This document shows positions 30,347 to 40,193 of a DNA stretch of 64,000 nucleotides, piece by piece. The notes beneath the pieces are model-generated. The model was not told where the DNA came from. It saw nothing but the letters and a program-made list of their open reading frames with translations, and searched no databases. The stretch comes from Tritrichomonas musculus (taxonomy: Eukaryota; Parabasalia; Tritrichomonadida; Tritrichomonadidae): NCBI GenBank assembly GCA_039105265.1, contig JAPFFF010000021.1, positions 1,426,001-1,490,000 on the forward strand, written 5' to 3'. The position numbers were made by a program, and so were the translations under genes. Position 1 is the first letter of the stretch, and each line of letters opens with the position of its first letter.

Positions 30347-32020
30347 ATGACATACTTAAACGCTCAAACGAAAAATTTAGGAAATGATGAAGGAGATATT
30401 CTCTCATTCTTTCAAAATAAACTTAGACATTTAATTCAACGAAATGGTGGTGATAATTCATTTTCATGGATTATGGAAGAATTCAAAGATAAAGATGCAC
30501 CACTTCCAGTTGGTACCAAAACACGTATAAAACTTACTCATTCAGGACATACAATTTCACAAATTGAAAAATCATTTTCAACAATACTTTTAGATTTTCA
30601 ATTAAAACTTTCTGATAAAATTGATGTTTCAGCAGATACTAACGGATTAATGAAAATATTTGTTGGTTTCAAAAATGCTGTTGAATTTTATGAAGACTGT
30701 AGATTTTGGGTTAATGGAAAACTTTTAGATACATACAGACAAGATGAATTACAGTGTGAATCATTCGCTTACAATTCAATTAAACCACGAGATGCAAAGG
30801 CAACTTCTAAATTCTCTCATTCAACATGGGAAAATGTTAGTCAATATTCACCATCTATATGTGGATGTTACATTGATTTAAAGGATTTAGCAGATGGTCA
30901 ACCACATACATTCACAATTGAATTAACGATACCATTTATTGACCAACTCGCACTTCAAGCATGGCAACTTTACCCCAACGCAATTTGTGGTGAAATTGAA
31001 GAAGAAGTTAAAACCTCATTACGTGCAATGGTTTGGTGTCAAGTTAATCCAAACGTTGTTAAAGAAACTTTACAATTCCTTGAAGATAAAGCCATTGATG
31101 AAGAAATGCCCGCAGTTATTCCAATTACACGTAAATTTACACAAGTTGGTAATCCATCAAATATAGTCATCGAATATAAAGCTGGTGCGAATTCAGAACC
31201 TGCCGATGGATCATTAAAAGTTACTGTTGGTGCAGATGCTAACGGTATTGATATGAAAGTTGGCAAAATTGTTTTACAAGTTTTAGGTGGTACCATTCAA
31301 TTAGGACGTTCAAATCTTGCAGGTTTTGGTCTCAAACCTGGAGTGTATCAAGGACTCGTTAATGAATTACGCACTCCTTTATTAGTTCCATCTCAAGAAT
31401 TAACACGTGAAATATTTGAAGGTAGCGCCAAAGTTAATGGTTTAGAAATTTCAAAATCAATTCCTCTCAGAAATGCTACTAATATTACGATGATGTTTCC
31501 ACGTACTCCAGGTGACATTACATGTTTTGAAAATATCATGTATCAAAATGTTCAATTGGTCGTTAATAAGAGAACTTATCCAGACACTGAATTCAGAAGT
31601 ACATGTTCAGCCAGATTTTACCAGCATCAATTAATCGCTAATGAACTTGATGGTTCCCTTGAAGCTACACAAGAATTTGAAGATTCATTTACTCAACCAT
31701 TAAATGATCCAGTAACTGGTAAACGTTATACAAACTGCAGAAGTGATGGTACAAGTTTTGGTATTAACTTCCAGCTTGAACGTTCAAACGCTGGTTATGT
31801 ATTTGATGGTGTCGATACTGGTAATAATTCAGTAACTGTCACTTTCCGTGGTCAACCATTATACAGAGGTGATGATGATACATATTTCATTCCTGATTTA
31901 GAACATAAAGAACAACACCCGCCGAGCCCCGAGGCATGGATATGTAGCGATACATACTTTACTTGGTCTGTTAATGGTGTTGAATATTTCCCTAAAGGTG
32001 TTCCATTCGGTTATGAGTAA
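30347..32020 (+). CDS. Polinton probable major capsid protein (double jelly-roll)
   Basis: A 557-residue protein rich in predicted beta strands, without membrane segments (FSTILLDFQLKLSDKIDV, HTFTIELTIPFIDQLAL, VQLVVNKRTYPD). Its size and position after the ATPase fit the Polinton double jelly-roll major capsid protein, and its composition is more even than that of its neighbours. The fold is inferred from length, strand pattern and context, not from a signature motif. Confidence 0.7.
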   Translation: MTYLNAQTKNLGNDEGDILSFFQNKLRHLIQRNGGDNSFSWIMEEFKDKDAPLPVGTKTRIKLTHSGHTISQIEKSFSTILLDFQLKLSDKIDVSADTNGLMKIFVGFKNAVEFYEDCRFWVNGKLLDTYRQDELQCESFAYNSIKPRDAKATSKFSHSTWENVSQYSPSICGCYIDLKDLADGQPHTFTIELTIPFIDQLALQAWQLYPNAICGEIEEEVKTSLRAMVWCQVNPNVVKETLQFLEDKAIDEEMPAVIPITRKFTQVGNPSNIVIEYKAGANSEPADGSLKVTVGADANGIDMKVGKIVLQVLGGTIQLGRSNLAGFGLKPGVYQGLVNELRTPLLVPSQELTREIFEGSAKVNGLEISKSIPLRNATNITMMFPRTPGDITCFENIMYQNVQLVVNKRTYPDTEFRSTCSARFYQHQLIANELDGSLEATQEFEDSFTQPLNDPVTGKRYTNCRSDGTSFGINFQLERSNAGYVFDGVDTGNNSVTVTFRGQPLYRGDDDTYFIPDLEHKEQHPPSPEAWICSDTYFTWSVNGVEYFPKGVPFGYE

Positions 32021-32117
32021 ATCTAATAATTAATTTAATTATTTTTCATTTCAAACGTTTTCAAAAATTTTTAAATCTATTTAAAATTTATTTTTCAAAT
32101 TTTTTATTTCTATATAA

Positions 32118-32600
32118 ATGAGTGAATACATCAACATTAATAAGTTATTTGAAAAACTTCCTGAATCAGAACTTAAAGCAGTTCAAGTATATTTTGATGA
32201 CTTCATAACTGATAAATTCTATAAATACAAAATGAACGTAAAGATATTATTTCTTTCATTAGTTTATAAAGAAGGGCAAAGCCCTAACACCCAAAAAGTC
32301 ATGACATATAAAGAATTTAGAGAATTATTCCCTCATTGTGAATGGTTAACTATTCCTAGACGTTCATTTGGTGCTCTAACATCAGGATCACAAATACGAT
32401 TAATGAAAGCTTATATTAAAGCTGATAGAATAAATTATAAAACAACATTTTATCATGAATGTATAGTAAAAGAATGTGAAAATCAAAATAAACTTAATGA
32501 ATTCATTAAAAATAGGTCTGATGCTAAAGTTGAAATCGTCAACGAATTAGCTAGTAAATGTAACATAAACGAAGAGGAAATAGACCCAGACTTGTTTTAA
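32118..32600 (+). CDS. Polinton 160-residue protein, unassigned
   Basis: ATG-started after a TATATAA stretch. It is mixed helical, with a conserved-looking WLTIPRRSFGALTSGSQIRL core and an acidic C-terminus (NEEEIDPDLF). It sits directly downstream of the capsid gene. No family is recognised. Confidence 0.6.
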   Translation: MSEYININKLFEKLPESELKAVQVYFDDFITDKFYKYKMNVKILFLSLVYKEGQSPNTQKVMTYKEFRELFPHCEWLTIPRRSFGALTSGSQIRLMKAYIKADRINYKTTFYHECIVKECENQNKLNEFIKNRSDAKVEIVNELASKCNINEEEIDPDLF

Positions 32601-32626
32601 ATTTATAAATTTTTATCCTAATATAA

Positions 32627-32977
32627 ATGAAGATTAATGATACAATCATTGATTTATGTCTTAATGTGTCAATAAATAATGTCATTAGCGAAAATGCTAT
32701 TTACGATCATATTTTCGACATCGTTTTCGATTTATATGATGAAATAACTAATGATAAAGAAATAAATCAAGAATGTTGCCAAAAATTAATTGCCATATGC
32801 GAGGAAACATTTGAAGTTAAAGTTAATGAATACGTTGATTTAATAAATGAAGGATTAACAGAAGATATCAAGAAAAATGATTTCAAGCTTGATTCATTCA
32901 TGTCCCAAAAAGCATATTCATTAATACCAATAATTAAAAACTATTTAATCGAAAATTATGAAATTTTCTCGAAATAG
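32627..32977 (+). CDS. Polinton 116-residue acidic protein, unassigned
   Basis: A helical and acidic product (IFDIVFDLYDEITNDKEINQ) starting 27 bases after the previous gene, in the same direction and with a matching ATATAAATG start context. Function unknown. Confidence 0.55.
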   Translation: MKINDTIIDLCLNVSINNVISENAIYDHIFDIVFDLYDEITNDKEINQECCQKLIAICEETFEVKVNEYVDLINEGLTEDIKKNDFKLDSFMSQKAYSLIPIIKNYLIENYEIFSK

Positions 32978-33061
32978 ACCCAGACGAATTCTAAAAGAAT
33001 TCTGCAGCCAAAAGGCTACATGTTTTAAATTCATATATTTTTTATTTTTATCAAATCATAA

Positions 33062-33403
33062 ATGCATAAAACAACCAAAACTTACTTTATCACTCGTGAC
33101 TATGAAAATAAATTTCCTCCTGAGTTCGTTAATTCTCGCAATGATAAATATATTTCATTTCAATATTGCCGTGCTACATGTGACGGATATTTAGACGGTG
33201 AAACCGAACTTCACGCGTCATTTGTCCCACGTGATGAATACTGTGATTCTCTCGTTTGGTATGCTAATTTAACACCTCCAGACGACAACAGAAAATATAA
33301 ATATACATTAAACCATGATAGATTTAAAGTATGGTTCACTGATGCAAAAGGTAATGAAATAATACCTGATAACTTCACATTATTCCTTAAATTTGAATAT
33401 TGA
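33062..33403 (+). CDS. Polinton 113-residue beta-rich protein, unassigned
   Basis: The N-terminus is TKTYFITRDYENKFPPEF. Alternating strands follow (FQYCRATCDGYLDGETELHA, DRFKVWFTDAKGNEI). It looks like a compact beta domain, possibly a small structural protein of the capsid or fibre base. No family is recognised. An overlapping frame at 32,958-33,194 is a shadow. Confidence 0.6.
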   Translation: MHKTTKTYFITRDYENKFPPEFVNSRNDKYISFQYCRATCDGYLDGETELHASFVPRDEYCDSLVWYANLTPPDDNRKYKYTLNHDRFKVWFTDAKGNEIIPDNFTLFLKFEY

Positions 33404-33473
33404 TTTTATATAATAAAATCTCTAAACTTCGTATATTAAAAATATTTTATTTTTATAATTAATAAATTAATAA

Positions 33474-36400
33474 ATGACTGCAATAATTACAAAACAAAAT
33501 GCAAAAGATGGAGCATTCATCGGTGGTGGAGGTGGTATGCCCGATAAAGATTCAGAATTTAAAAACATTCATGTTCACGGTGATGCCACTATTGATGGTG
33601 ACATAATAATGACTTCAAATGATCCTCAAAGTTTAACATTAAGACTTGCTGACATTGACGCCTCAGTTTCTTCATACAATCAACAAACCATGAAATTTAC
33701 GGATGAATTAAACAATCATGAATCAAGAATTAAAACATTAGAAGATAAACAAGATGGTGATGATGGTGACTTTTCATTTGAAGATGGTATATATGATTTC
33801 ATCATTACTTCAGATAAATTAACGGAAAATTTAGATCAACCAGAAATGAATTCGCTATCAATCAAAACTGAATTTGGTGAGTATATAGGTGATGTATTCG
33901 AAATAGAATTACCTGCATATATGAAATTACCAAAAGCAATTATAACTAAAACTTCTAAAGAAAACATGTTTAAAAATCCTATTGTTAACATTTCAAATGG
34001 AAATTATGAGTTAGTTTATCAAGAAGATGACGTTGGAGCAAAAATATATATGTCAAATAAAAAAGGTGATACACCATTAAATTTATATACATCTGGATTT
34101 ATGAAAATGGATTATATCGCAAATCAAAAAACAAATGTTAGTTGTGACAAAGCTAATGATTCAAATAAATTAATAAATCTTAGGTGTAATACAATAGATG
34201 CGGATAATTGCTTTAAATTATATCGTTCACCATTGCCCGACTTCTATGAAATGAAAGCTTACGGTGTAATAGATGATAAAACAAATCCTTTATATTATGC
34301 TGATTGGGGATATATTCCAGGTAGACCTGAATTTGAAGCATTAATTGAAGGTCAAACTTTTGAATTTCATGATGAAGCATTCGGTACTGATTACAAAATG
34401 ACTAAACAAGGTAATGAATGGGTAGGTACTAATTACAGTTTCAATATACCCCTGAAATTAACACGTAAAAATACTGGTTCTCATGAAGTAGCCTTTATAT
34501 GTATTGCTAAAAATGAAGCTAATAAAAAAGTGTTACACACTTTCGCTGGTTATGATAATCAAGGAAACCCATTTGAGTTATTAGTTAATAAAGGAATGTT
34601 AGCTCCAAAAGATAACTGTAAAATTCAAACATATAAAGAAGATAATGACGCATGGAGGGTTTACATTTACCCCGTCAAAGATTTTGCTAATTGTACATAT
34701 TCAGCAACTTTAAACATTAATAATAAAACTTATGACTTCATTGTTGACTTCGAATATAAATTATCGGGATTAAATAACTACAAACTTCAATCCGACAATT
34801 ATTTTGAATTACTTGAATATCATTATACTTCACCTTTGCAAGTCGGAAATCCTCCATATGGTTTAATATTATACATGCCCAAAGATGATGAATTAATTTA
34901 TACTATTGCTGATGTAAGTTATGAAAAAGGAATGAATACATTTGAGTTCTTAGCTAATACTGGATATTATACTGTCTCACCACGACCTGAAGCATGCACA
35001 ACATTATATACAAACTTTAACATTCAAACTTCAGGTGTAGTCATAGGTGAAAATATTGAATCCCACGTATTCGTTTTAAATTCATTAGGTAACACTGTTG
35101 ATATTGCGGTTAATCAAATATCAGCACTTCAAAATTATTGTGCAAAGTTAGAGAAAGAAATTAATGATATGAAAAATAAAACTAATTGGTTTGATGTAGT
35201 TATGGATGTCGTACAAATTAGTAACTTTTGTTTTAACTTTGGCGGATTAATGAAAGTTGGTGCTGAAGGTATATTTGGTGCATTAAAATTAGCGTTTAGT
35301 AAAAATGCTGGATCAACTGTTAAAGAAGTTGCATATGTTGATGAAATAATTGATGATGGATTAGTATTAGCACCTCATGAAGTAGTTGAAGAAAAACCAT
35401 ATGTTGAAACAGAAATTATAATTCCTGATGAAAGATTATGTTTTAAATATTACTGTGAACATATTGAAACTAATTATAAAATTGATGTTTCATTTATGGT
35501 TGATGATATTGGCGAGATGTACCGAATTTACGAATATGAGTATAAGGAAAATGGAAGTATTGAATGTTTGAACTCAGATGCTGCAGATATTTCAGCTATT
35601 AATTGCGAATTAGTTTATGAATTTCCATATCTTTTAATTTATGGAACAATTCAACCATCATTTGTTAAACTCAAATACACCCCAGCAGCTAAAAACGATA
35701 ATGAATTATTATTAGGCGAAACATTAACTAATAACCAATTATTAACAGCATCAGCAACTAAAAAATTGATTGAAAACCATAAAGTTCAATTAAATGAATC
35801 ATTCACGAATAAATTAAGTGAAACATTAAATAATTATGCAACTTTTCGATATGTTCAAGACAATTATCCGTCGTACGCATATTTAAACGCAAACTTTAAA
35901 AATAACAATCAATTAACAAATGCATTAAATGCTTATGCATTAAAAACAGATATGACCCGTGCTATTGAGCAAGTAAAAAGTGAAATTCCAGAAATTATTG
36001 AGGGGCAAACAACTATTCAATTCAAAATTGAAAATAATACAATTCCTGATTTGGATTACGACACATATCATGAAATGATTGAGCAATATGGGCTGGATAT
36101 TGTCTCATCAAACAATTTTTATACGGGTCATTATGTTCACGTAGATTATTCGTACAATGACGATCAACCCTCTCAGATAATGCGTATGGAAGGAAGTGGT
36201 TCTAGTCTTTGGTTTCTGTATGACTGCCATGAATTAATAAATCCAGGAACTGGTGAAACGCCGGAAATTTTATCATGTTCAATAACCAAAAATATCGAAC
36301 CAACAGACAAAAACGCTTTTTCTTCAAGATATGTGTCGAATACTTTTGCTTTGAAAACGGATATCCCTGAGATACCCACAGATTTGGTTAATGAATCTGC

Positions 36401-37298
36401 ATTGGCAACAGCTTTGGAACCGTACGCGAAGCTTGCGAACTTAAGTGAGTATGCTAAAACCAAGGACTTGCCAGATATGGTCCAATATGAAACAAAAACA
36501 ACAGCAGAAGGTAAATATGCATTGAAAGCAGATATATCAAAAGAGTATTTCACTGATAGTAGTGGAGAGGTTTATATCAAAGACCCAAACAACATCCTGA
36601 CATTGGGTGGAGCAAATCAGACATGTAGTGATGCACCTCTCATGGTCATGAAACCAAATCATTCTCGAAATACAAGAATATTGAGCATTGGCAATCAACT
36701 TGATAGTTCGAAGGAAAGATGGTTAGATTTTGATATTAATGTAAAAAGTGATGAAGCGACCATCAAATACAATGAAATAACAGCATTGAAAATTACTCAA
36801 TCAAAAGTTTGTATTATGAATGCATATGATATGGACGGCAATGCCTATGCTAAAATCAATTCCAACACAACTATTACTCATTACTGTCCAATTGAGGAAT
36901 CAATGAATTCAATAAATGATTTTGTAATTGGTGCACCAGTATATATGACAGGTAAGGTTTACAAACAAGTTAAGAATGAATGGATACCATCAACTGAAAA
37001 TGACACAACGGATTGTATTTGTTCAGTAAAGACTAATGGCAGATGGAATGAGTATGTTGGAATTTGTGTTAAGATTGATGAAGTTAATAAATGTGTAACA
37101 TTTGCTTCAGGTGGTGATTATTTAGTTAAAGTTACAGATACATCATGTTATGGAGTTGGTGATGAAGTATTCATTGATGAAGGTGAATTGAAAACTCTTA
37201 CTGGTCAAACAGCAATTACATCAAAAATACACAGAACAACGGTGGGGGTGATTACTGCAAAAATAAATGATACAATGTTATCTGTATTTAAAACATAA
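33474..37298 (+). CDS. Polinton 1274-residue fibre-like protein
   Basis: The largest Polinton gene. The start has a Gly-rich GGGGGMPDKDSE and a KNIHVHGDATIDGD motif of the sort seen in phage tail-fibre and spike proteins. A coiled-coil-like stretch follows (SYNQQTMKFTDELNNHESRI). The middle 700 residues are beta-rich. Repeated short segments near residues 750-1030 alternate helical NYATF/AYALKTD/PYAKLANL units. The C-terminal 200 residues are beta-rich with VYMTGKVYKQVKNEW and VGICVKIDEVNKCVTF. Large proteins of this type occur in trichomonad Polintons. A trimeric surface fibre is an inference. Confidence 0.7.
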   Translation: MTAIITKQNAKDGAFIGGGGGMPDKDSEFKNIHVHGDATIDGDIIMTSNDPQSLTLRLADIDASVSSYNQQTMKFTDELNNHESRIKTLEDKQDGDDGDFSFEDGIYDFIITSDKLTENLDQPEMNSLSIKTEFGEYIGDVFEIELPAYMKLPKAIITKTSKENMFKNPIVNISNGNYELVYQEDDVGAKIYMSNKKGDTPLNLYTSGFMKMDYIANQKTNVSCDKANDSNKLINLRCNTIDADNCFKLYRSPLPDFYEMKAYGVIDDKTNPLYYADWGYIPGRPEFEALIEGQTFEFHDEAFGTDYKMTKQGNEWVGTNYSFNIPLKLTRKNTGSHEVAFICIAKNEANKKVLHTFAGYDNQGNPFELLVNKGMLAPKDNCKIQTYKEDNDAWRVYIYPVKDFANCTYSATLNINNKTYDFIVDFEYKLSGLNNYKLQSDNYFELLEYHYTSPLQVGNPPYGLILYMPKDDELIYTIADVSYEKGMNTFEFLANTGYYTVSPRPEACTTLYTNFNIQTSGVVIGENIESHVFVLNSLGNTVDIAVNQISALQNYCAKLEKEINDMKNKTNWFDVVMDVVQISNFCFNFGGLMKVGAEGIFGALKLAFSKNAGSTVKEVAYVDEIIDDGLVLAPHEVVEEKPYVETEIIIPDERLCFKYYCEHIETNYKIDVSFMVDDIGEMYRIYEYEYKENGSIECLNSDAADISAINCELVYEFPYLLIYGTIQPSFVKLKYTPAAKNDNELLLGETLTNNQLLTASATKKLIENHKVQLNESFTNKLSETLNNYATFRYVQDNYPSYAYLNANFKNNNQLTNALNAYALKTDMTRAIEQVKSEIPEIIEGQTTIQFKIENNTIPDLDYDTYHEMIEQYGLDIVSSNNFYTGHYVHVDYSYNDDQPSQIMRMEGSGSSLWFLYDCHELINPGTGETPEILSCSITKNIEPTDKNAFSSRYVSNTFALKTDIPEIPTDLVNESALATALEPYAKLANLSEYAKTKDLPDMVQYETKTTAEGKYALKADISKEYFTDSSGEVYIKDPNNILTLGGANQTCSDAPLMVMKPNHSRNTRILSIGNQLDSSKERWLDFDINVKSDEATIKYNEITALKITQSKVCIMNAYDMDGNAYAKINSNTTITHYCPIEESMNSINDFVIGAPVYMTGKVYKQVKNEWIPSTENDTTDCICSVKTNGRWNEYVGICVKIDEVNKCVTFASGGDYLVKVTDTSCYGVGDEVFIDEGELKTLTGQTAITSKIHRTTVGVITAKINDTMLSVFKT

Positions 37299-37943
37299 TT
37301 AACATACCATTTTCAAACTAATTCCATATTTCACAAATTCACTATAAATGTTATTGTAATCATATTTTAACTCACTAGTTTTACCATCTTTAGTAATCAA
37401 TATTTTTGAAACATAAATGATTTTGTTTGATTTTGCGGTACATCCACTACATCCAATATCTTCATTAAGTACTAAATCAACTTTCTCACAATCAGTTAAT
37501 AACTTTATCATGTTCATTAATAACTTACTTTCACAAACAACGTAAGCATTTATTTTTAACGGGTTTGATTCATACATTTCAACTAACATTTGTAGAAATT
37601 GGTTTTTCTTTTCTAAATCCTCAATTTCATTTCCTAAATCTGCAATACCTCTGTCTCGAGTTAATGGGAAATTGCTGTTTGTTGGAGGTTGAGATTGATA
37701 GTTCAAATCCTCCGTCGTCGGAATATATAAAGTTTGACCAACCGGTGGAATATCCGAAGGTTGGTTCACTTGAGTAAAATTTACGTTTGGATTAAGAGGT
37801 TGAACATTAGGATATAACGGAACTGTTTGAGGTCGTGACTTAGTTGATGGTTTAATGTTAATGTTAACATTTGTGTTTTGTTCTTGCTTAATAGTATTAT
37901 CGGTCTCACTACTTAATATTCTTGCTTGTCTTAATGCACACAT
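37299..37943 (-). CDS. Polinton 214-residue protein with Pro/Asn-rich N-terminus, unassigned
   Basis: Its stop abuts the stop of the fibre-like gene. Residues 1-100 are Pro/Asn/Gln-rich and probably disordered (VPLYPNVQPLNPNVNF). There is a short coiled coil (NEIEDLEKKNQFLQMLVEMY). The C-terminal about 100 residues form a small alpha/beta domain with a GCSGCTAKS cysteine pair. No family is recognised. Confidence 0.6.
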   Translation of the reverse strand: MCALRQARILSSETDNTIKQEQNTNVNINIKPSTKSRPQTVPLYPNVQPLNPNVNFTQVNQPSDIPPVGQTLYIPTTEDLNYQSQPPTNSNFPLTRDRGIADLGNEIEDLEKKNQFLQMLVEMYESNPLKINAYVVCESKLLMNMIKLLTDCEKVDLVLNEDIGCSGCTAKSNKIIYVSKILITKDGKTSELKYDYNNIYSEFVKYGISLKMVC

Positions 37944-38020
37944 TTAGTTTTAAATAAAAATATTAAATCATAATTTTTAATTTAATATTAAAAAGAATTT
38001 TCAATTCGAGAACTTCGTTC

Positions 38021-38248
38021 ATGGCTTTTGGTAGTTGGTTTAAAAAGTTAGCGGGTAAAGTTAAAGAAGCAGCTAAAGATTTCGCTGATGGCTTCAAATT
38101 TGGATGGAATAAAACAAAATCAATAATGGAAAAGTTACCTGTTGTTGGTAATGTTGCAAAAATATTACCTAAATTTGATAATTCAAATAATCCAGCGTTG
38201 GAGTATTTCGGTAGTGATGGGTTCTATGTTAAAGATAAAGGTTCTTAA
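38021..38248 (+). CDS. Polinton small protein starting MAFGSWFK, second paralogue
   Basis: 75 residues. The first eight match the protein at 29,913-30,233, then comes a basic amphipathic helix (KLAGKVKEAAKDFADGFK). It has a short apolar patch (LPVVGNVAKILP) and an aromatic end (YFGSDGFYV). It is encoded on the opposite strand from its relative. A minor capsid or membrane-active role is a guess. Confidence 0.6.
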   Translation: MAFGSWFKKLAGKVKEAAKDFADGFKFGWNKTKSIMEKLPVVGNVAKILPKFDNSNNPALEYFGSDGFYVKDKGS

Positions 38249-38459
38249 CAGCTCTGTTTAATAATTGTCTTACTTTCATACATTGATCATATTTATTTTG
38301 AATTCTTAGACGACTAAGTTTACCTTTCTCCGTTGTTGGTTCAGGTTGACTTAATACTTTTCTATAATATTGAAGACGTGAATTTATGAGTTTCAACGTT
38401 GGAGTAGCAAATGTTTTACGTTCATGACGTTGTTTAAGAGGTGGTAAGGCTTGAGACAT
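38229..38459 (-). CDS. Polinton small basic protein, unassigned
   Basis: 76 residues, strongly basic (KQRHERKTFATPTLKLINSR), overlapping the preceding gene tail to tail by 20 bases. The charge suggests nucleic-acid binding. No family is recognised. Confidence 0.5.
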   Translation of the reverse strand: MSQALPPLKQRHERKTFATPTLKLINSRLQYYRKVLSQPEPTTEKGKLSRLRIQNKYDQCMKVRQLLNRAVKNLYL

Positions 38460-38564
38460 ATTTTTATTATGTGATAAAAAATTTAATTTATGAAAAATAT
38501 ACTAAATAATTATTTTTGCATTCATGAAATCATCAAAAATCTTTAATTTAATTTATTTTAAAAC

Positions 38565-40193
38565 ATGACCGAAGTTTTATTTAATAACACAGATGGAATA
38601 ATTTCATATGTGACAAGTAAGATAGAAAAGTATGAACCGGATAGATTTGAGGAACAAGTGAAATATTATATAAATCATTATTGTGAAAAATATTTGAAAG
38701 TGAAAATTCCTGTTCAACATATAAACAATTTCTATATAATTCATTATTTAACCATTCGTGATATAGTAAAGGATGAAGAACATAGACGTGAAGTAGAAAT
38801 GGAACGTAAACGAATGGCAGATTATGAAGAAGTAGTGAGAATAGCAAGAGAGGATTTAATGAGTAAAGTATATAAAAACCAAAATGAAACAGGTGAAAAA
38901 GCGGCATATGATTTAAAATCATTTCGACCATTACTTGAAGAAGATAAACAGAAAATATATTTGGAGTATAAGAAAGCATGGGATGAAGCACACCCAAAGA
39001 AAGAAAAGCCCAAGGAGAAATCATTTAAGGAAAGGTTGAATGAATACGTAATTTTACATAATGGAGATAATGAACTTTTAACATTTGAGGATTTTGAAAA
39101 GTTGACAGCAGGATGGAAGAAGAGAGGTAAAAAATCTTTAGAATCATGGTATAAAGAATATCAGGATAAATATTTTCAACAACCAGGGGCAACAATAGAA
39201 ATACCAAATGTAGAATTAACGGGATTATTTGGATTTAAAGGTAAAGAAAAAATTAGAGCTTTCAAATTACTTAATCCAGAACTGAAAGAAGAAAAGGGAA
39301 AAATTCCTTCATCATTTCCATTAAAAGAAAATATAAAACGTTTTCAATTACATAGAGTTGCAGAAAGAAACACATGGATGATTGATTTAATGGAAATATA
39401 TATTAAGAAAAAACAACCGTTAAAATATTTAATTGCAATTAATGTGAACACTAAATATTTATATGCACAAATTTTGAATGTGATGCTTTCAAAAACAGAA
39501 TTTAGTAAAGATGAATTAAAAGCGACAATGTCATATTTACGAGCATTACAAAAATTAATTGATAAAGGAATGAAGGTGGAACATTTAATCGGTGATGGTG
39601 AAGGTGCATTTAAATCTGATAAGTCAAAAATGTTTTATGAAACTCATAATATAAGCTTTTCACCTGTTGAAAGACAACCTAAAGGCGCTTATCCTGATTT
39701 TATGAAATATGAACAGAAGAAAGCAAAGAAAACAGAACCTTTACATTCAAGTTTAGGAATTGTTGATAGAGTAATTAGAACCATTAGAGATATGGCGTAT
39801 AATATGAATATTGGCGTAATAGCTCCTGAAGTAATGGATGAAATCGTAAATCAATACAATAACGCTCCACATAGAGGATTAAGTAAATGGGCAGGTTTTA
39901 GTGTAACACCAAAGATGGTAAATGATGACCCAGAACTTGAAAATTATATTGTGCGGAGAATATTACAAGCTAACTGGGAAATTAAAAATAACGTTGAATT
40001 TAATATTAATGATGGTGTAAATGTTAAAGTTTATAATATGACTGATAACAAAATGAAAAGAAGGTCAGTAATAAGACCAGGAGAGTTTAAAGTTATTGGT
40101 AAAGAAAATGGATTATTTAAAGTTGAAGGAAAACTTAACGGTGTAAGTGGTGAACCTCAATTATTGCCAAGATATTTATTAGATCCTATTTAA
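38565..40193 (+). CDS. Polinton integrase (retroviral-type, DDE fold)
   Basis: 542 residues. The N-terminal 250 are helical and highly charged. The core has WMIDLMEIYIKKKQPLKYLI (first catalytic strand), VEHLIGDGEGAFKSDKS (second) and LGIVDRVIRTIRDMAYNM (third region), followed by the integrase-typical YNNAPHRGLSKWAGFSVTP. The C-terminal 70 residues form an SH3/chromo-like barrel (GVNVKVYNMTDNKMKRRS, PGEFKVIGKENGLFKVEG). The product catalyses strand transfer of the element ends into host DNA. The gene converges on the polymerase region. Confidence 0.85.
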   Translation: MTEVLFNNTDGIISYVTSKIEKYEPDRFEEQVKYYINHYCEKYLKVKIPVQHINNFYIIHYLTIRDIVKDEEHRREVEMERKRMADYEEVVRIAREDLMSKVYKNQNETGEKAAYDLKSFRPLLEEDKQKIYLEYKKAWDEAHPKKEKPKEKSFKERLNEYVILHNGDNELLTFEDFEKLTAGWKKRGKKSLESWYKEYQDKYFQQPGATIEIPNVELTGLFGFKGKEKIRAFKLLNPELKEEKGKIPSSFPLKENIKRFQLHRVAERNTWMIDLMEIYIKKKQPLKYLIAINVNTKYLYAQILNVMLSKTEFSKDELKATMSYLRALQKLIDKGMKVEHLIGDGEGAFKSDKSKMFYETHNISFSPVERQPKGAYPDFMKYEQKKAKKTEPLHSSLGIVDRVIRTIRDMAYNMNIGVIAPEVMDEIVNQYNNAPHRGLSKWAGFSVTPKMVNDDPELENYIVRRILQANWEIKNNVEFNINDGVNVKVYNMTDNKMKRRSVIRPGEFKVIGKENGLFKVEGKLNGVSGEPQLLPRYLLDPI

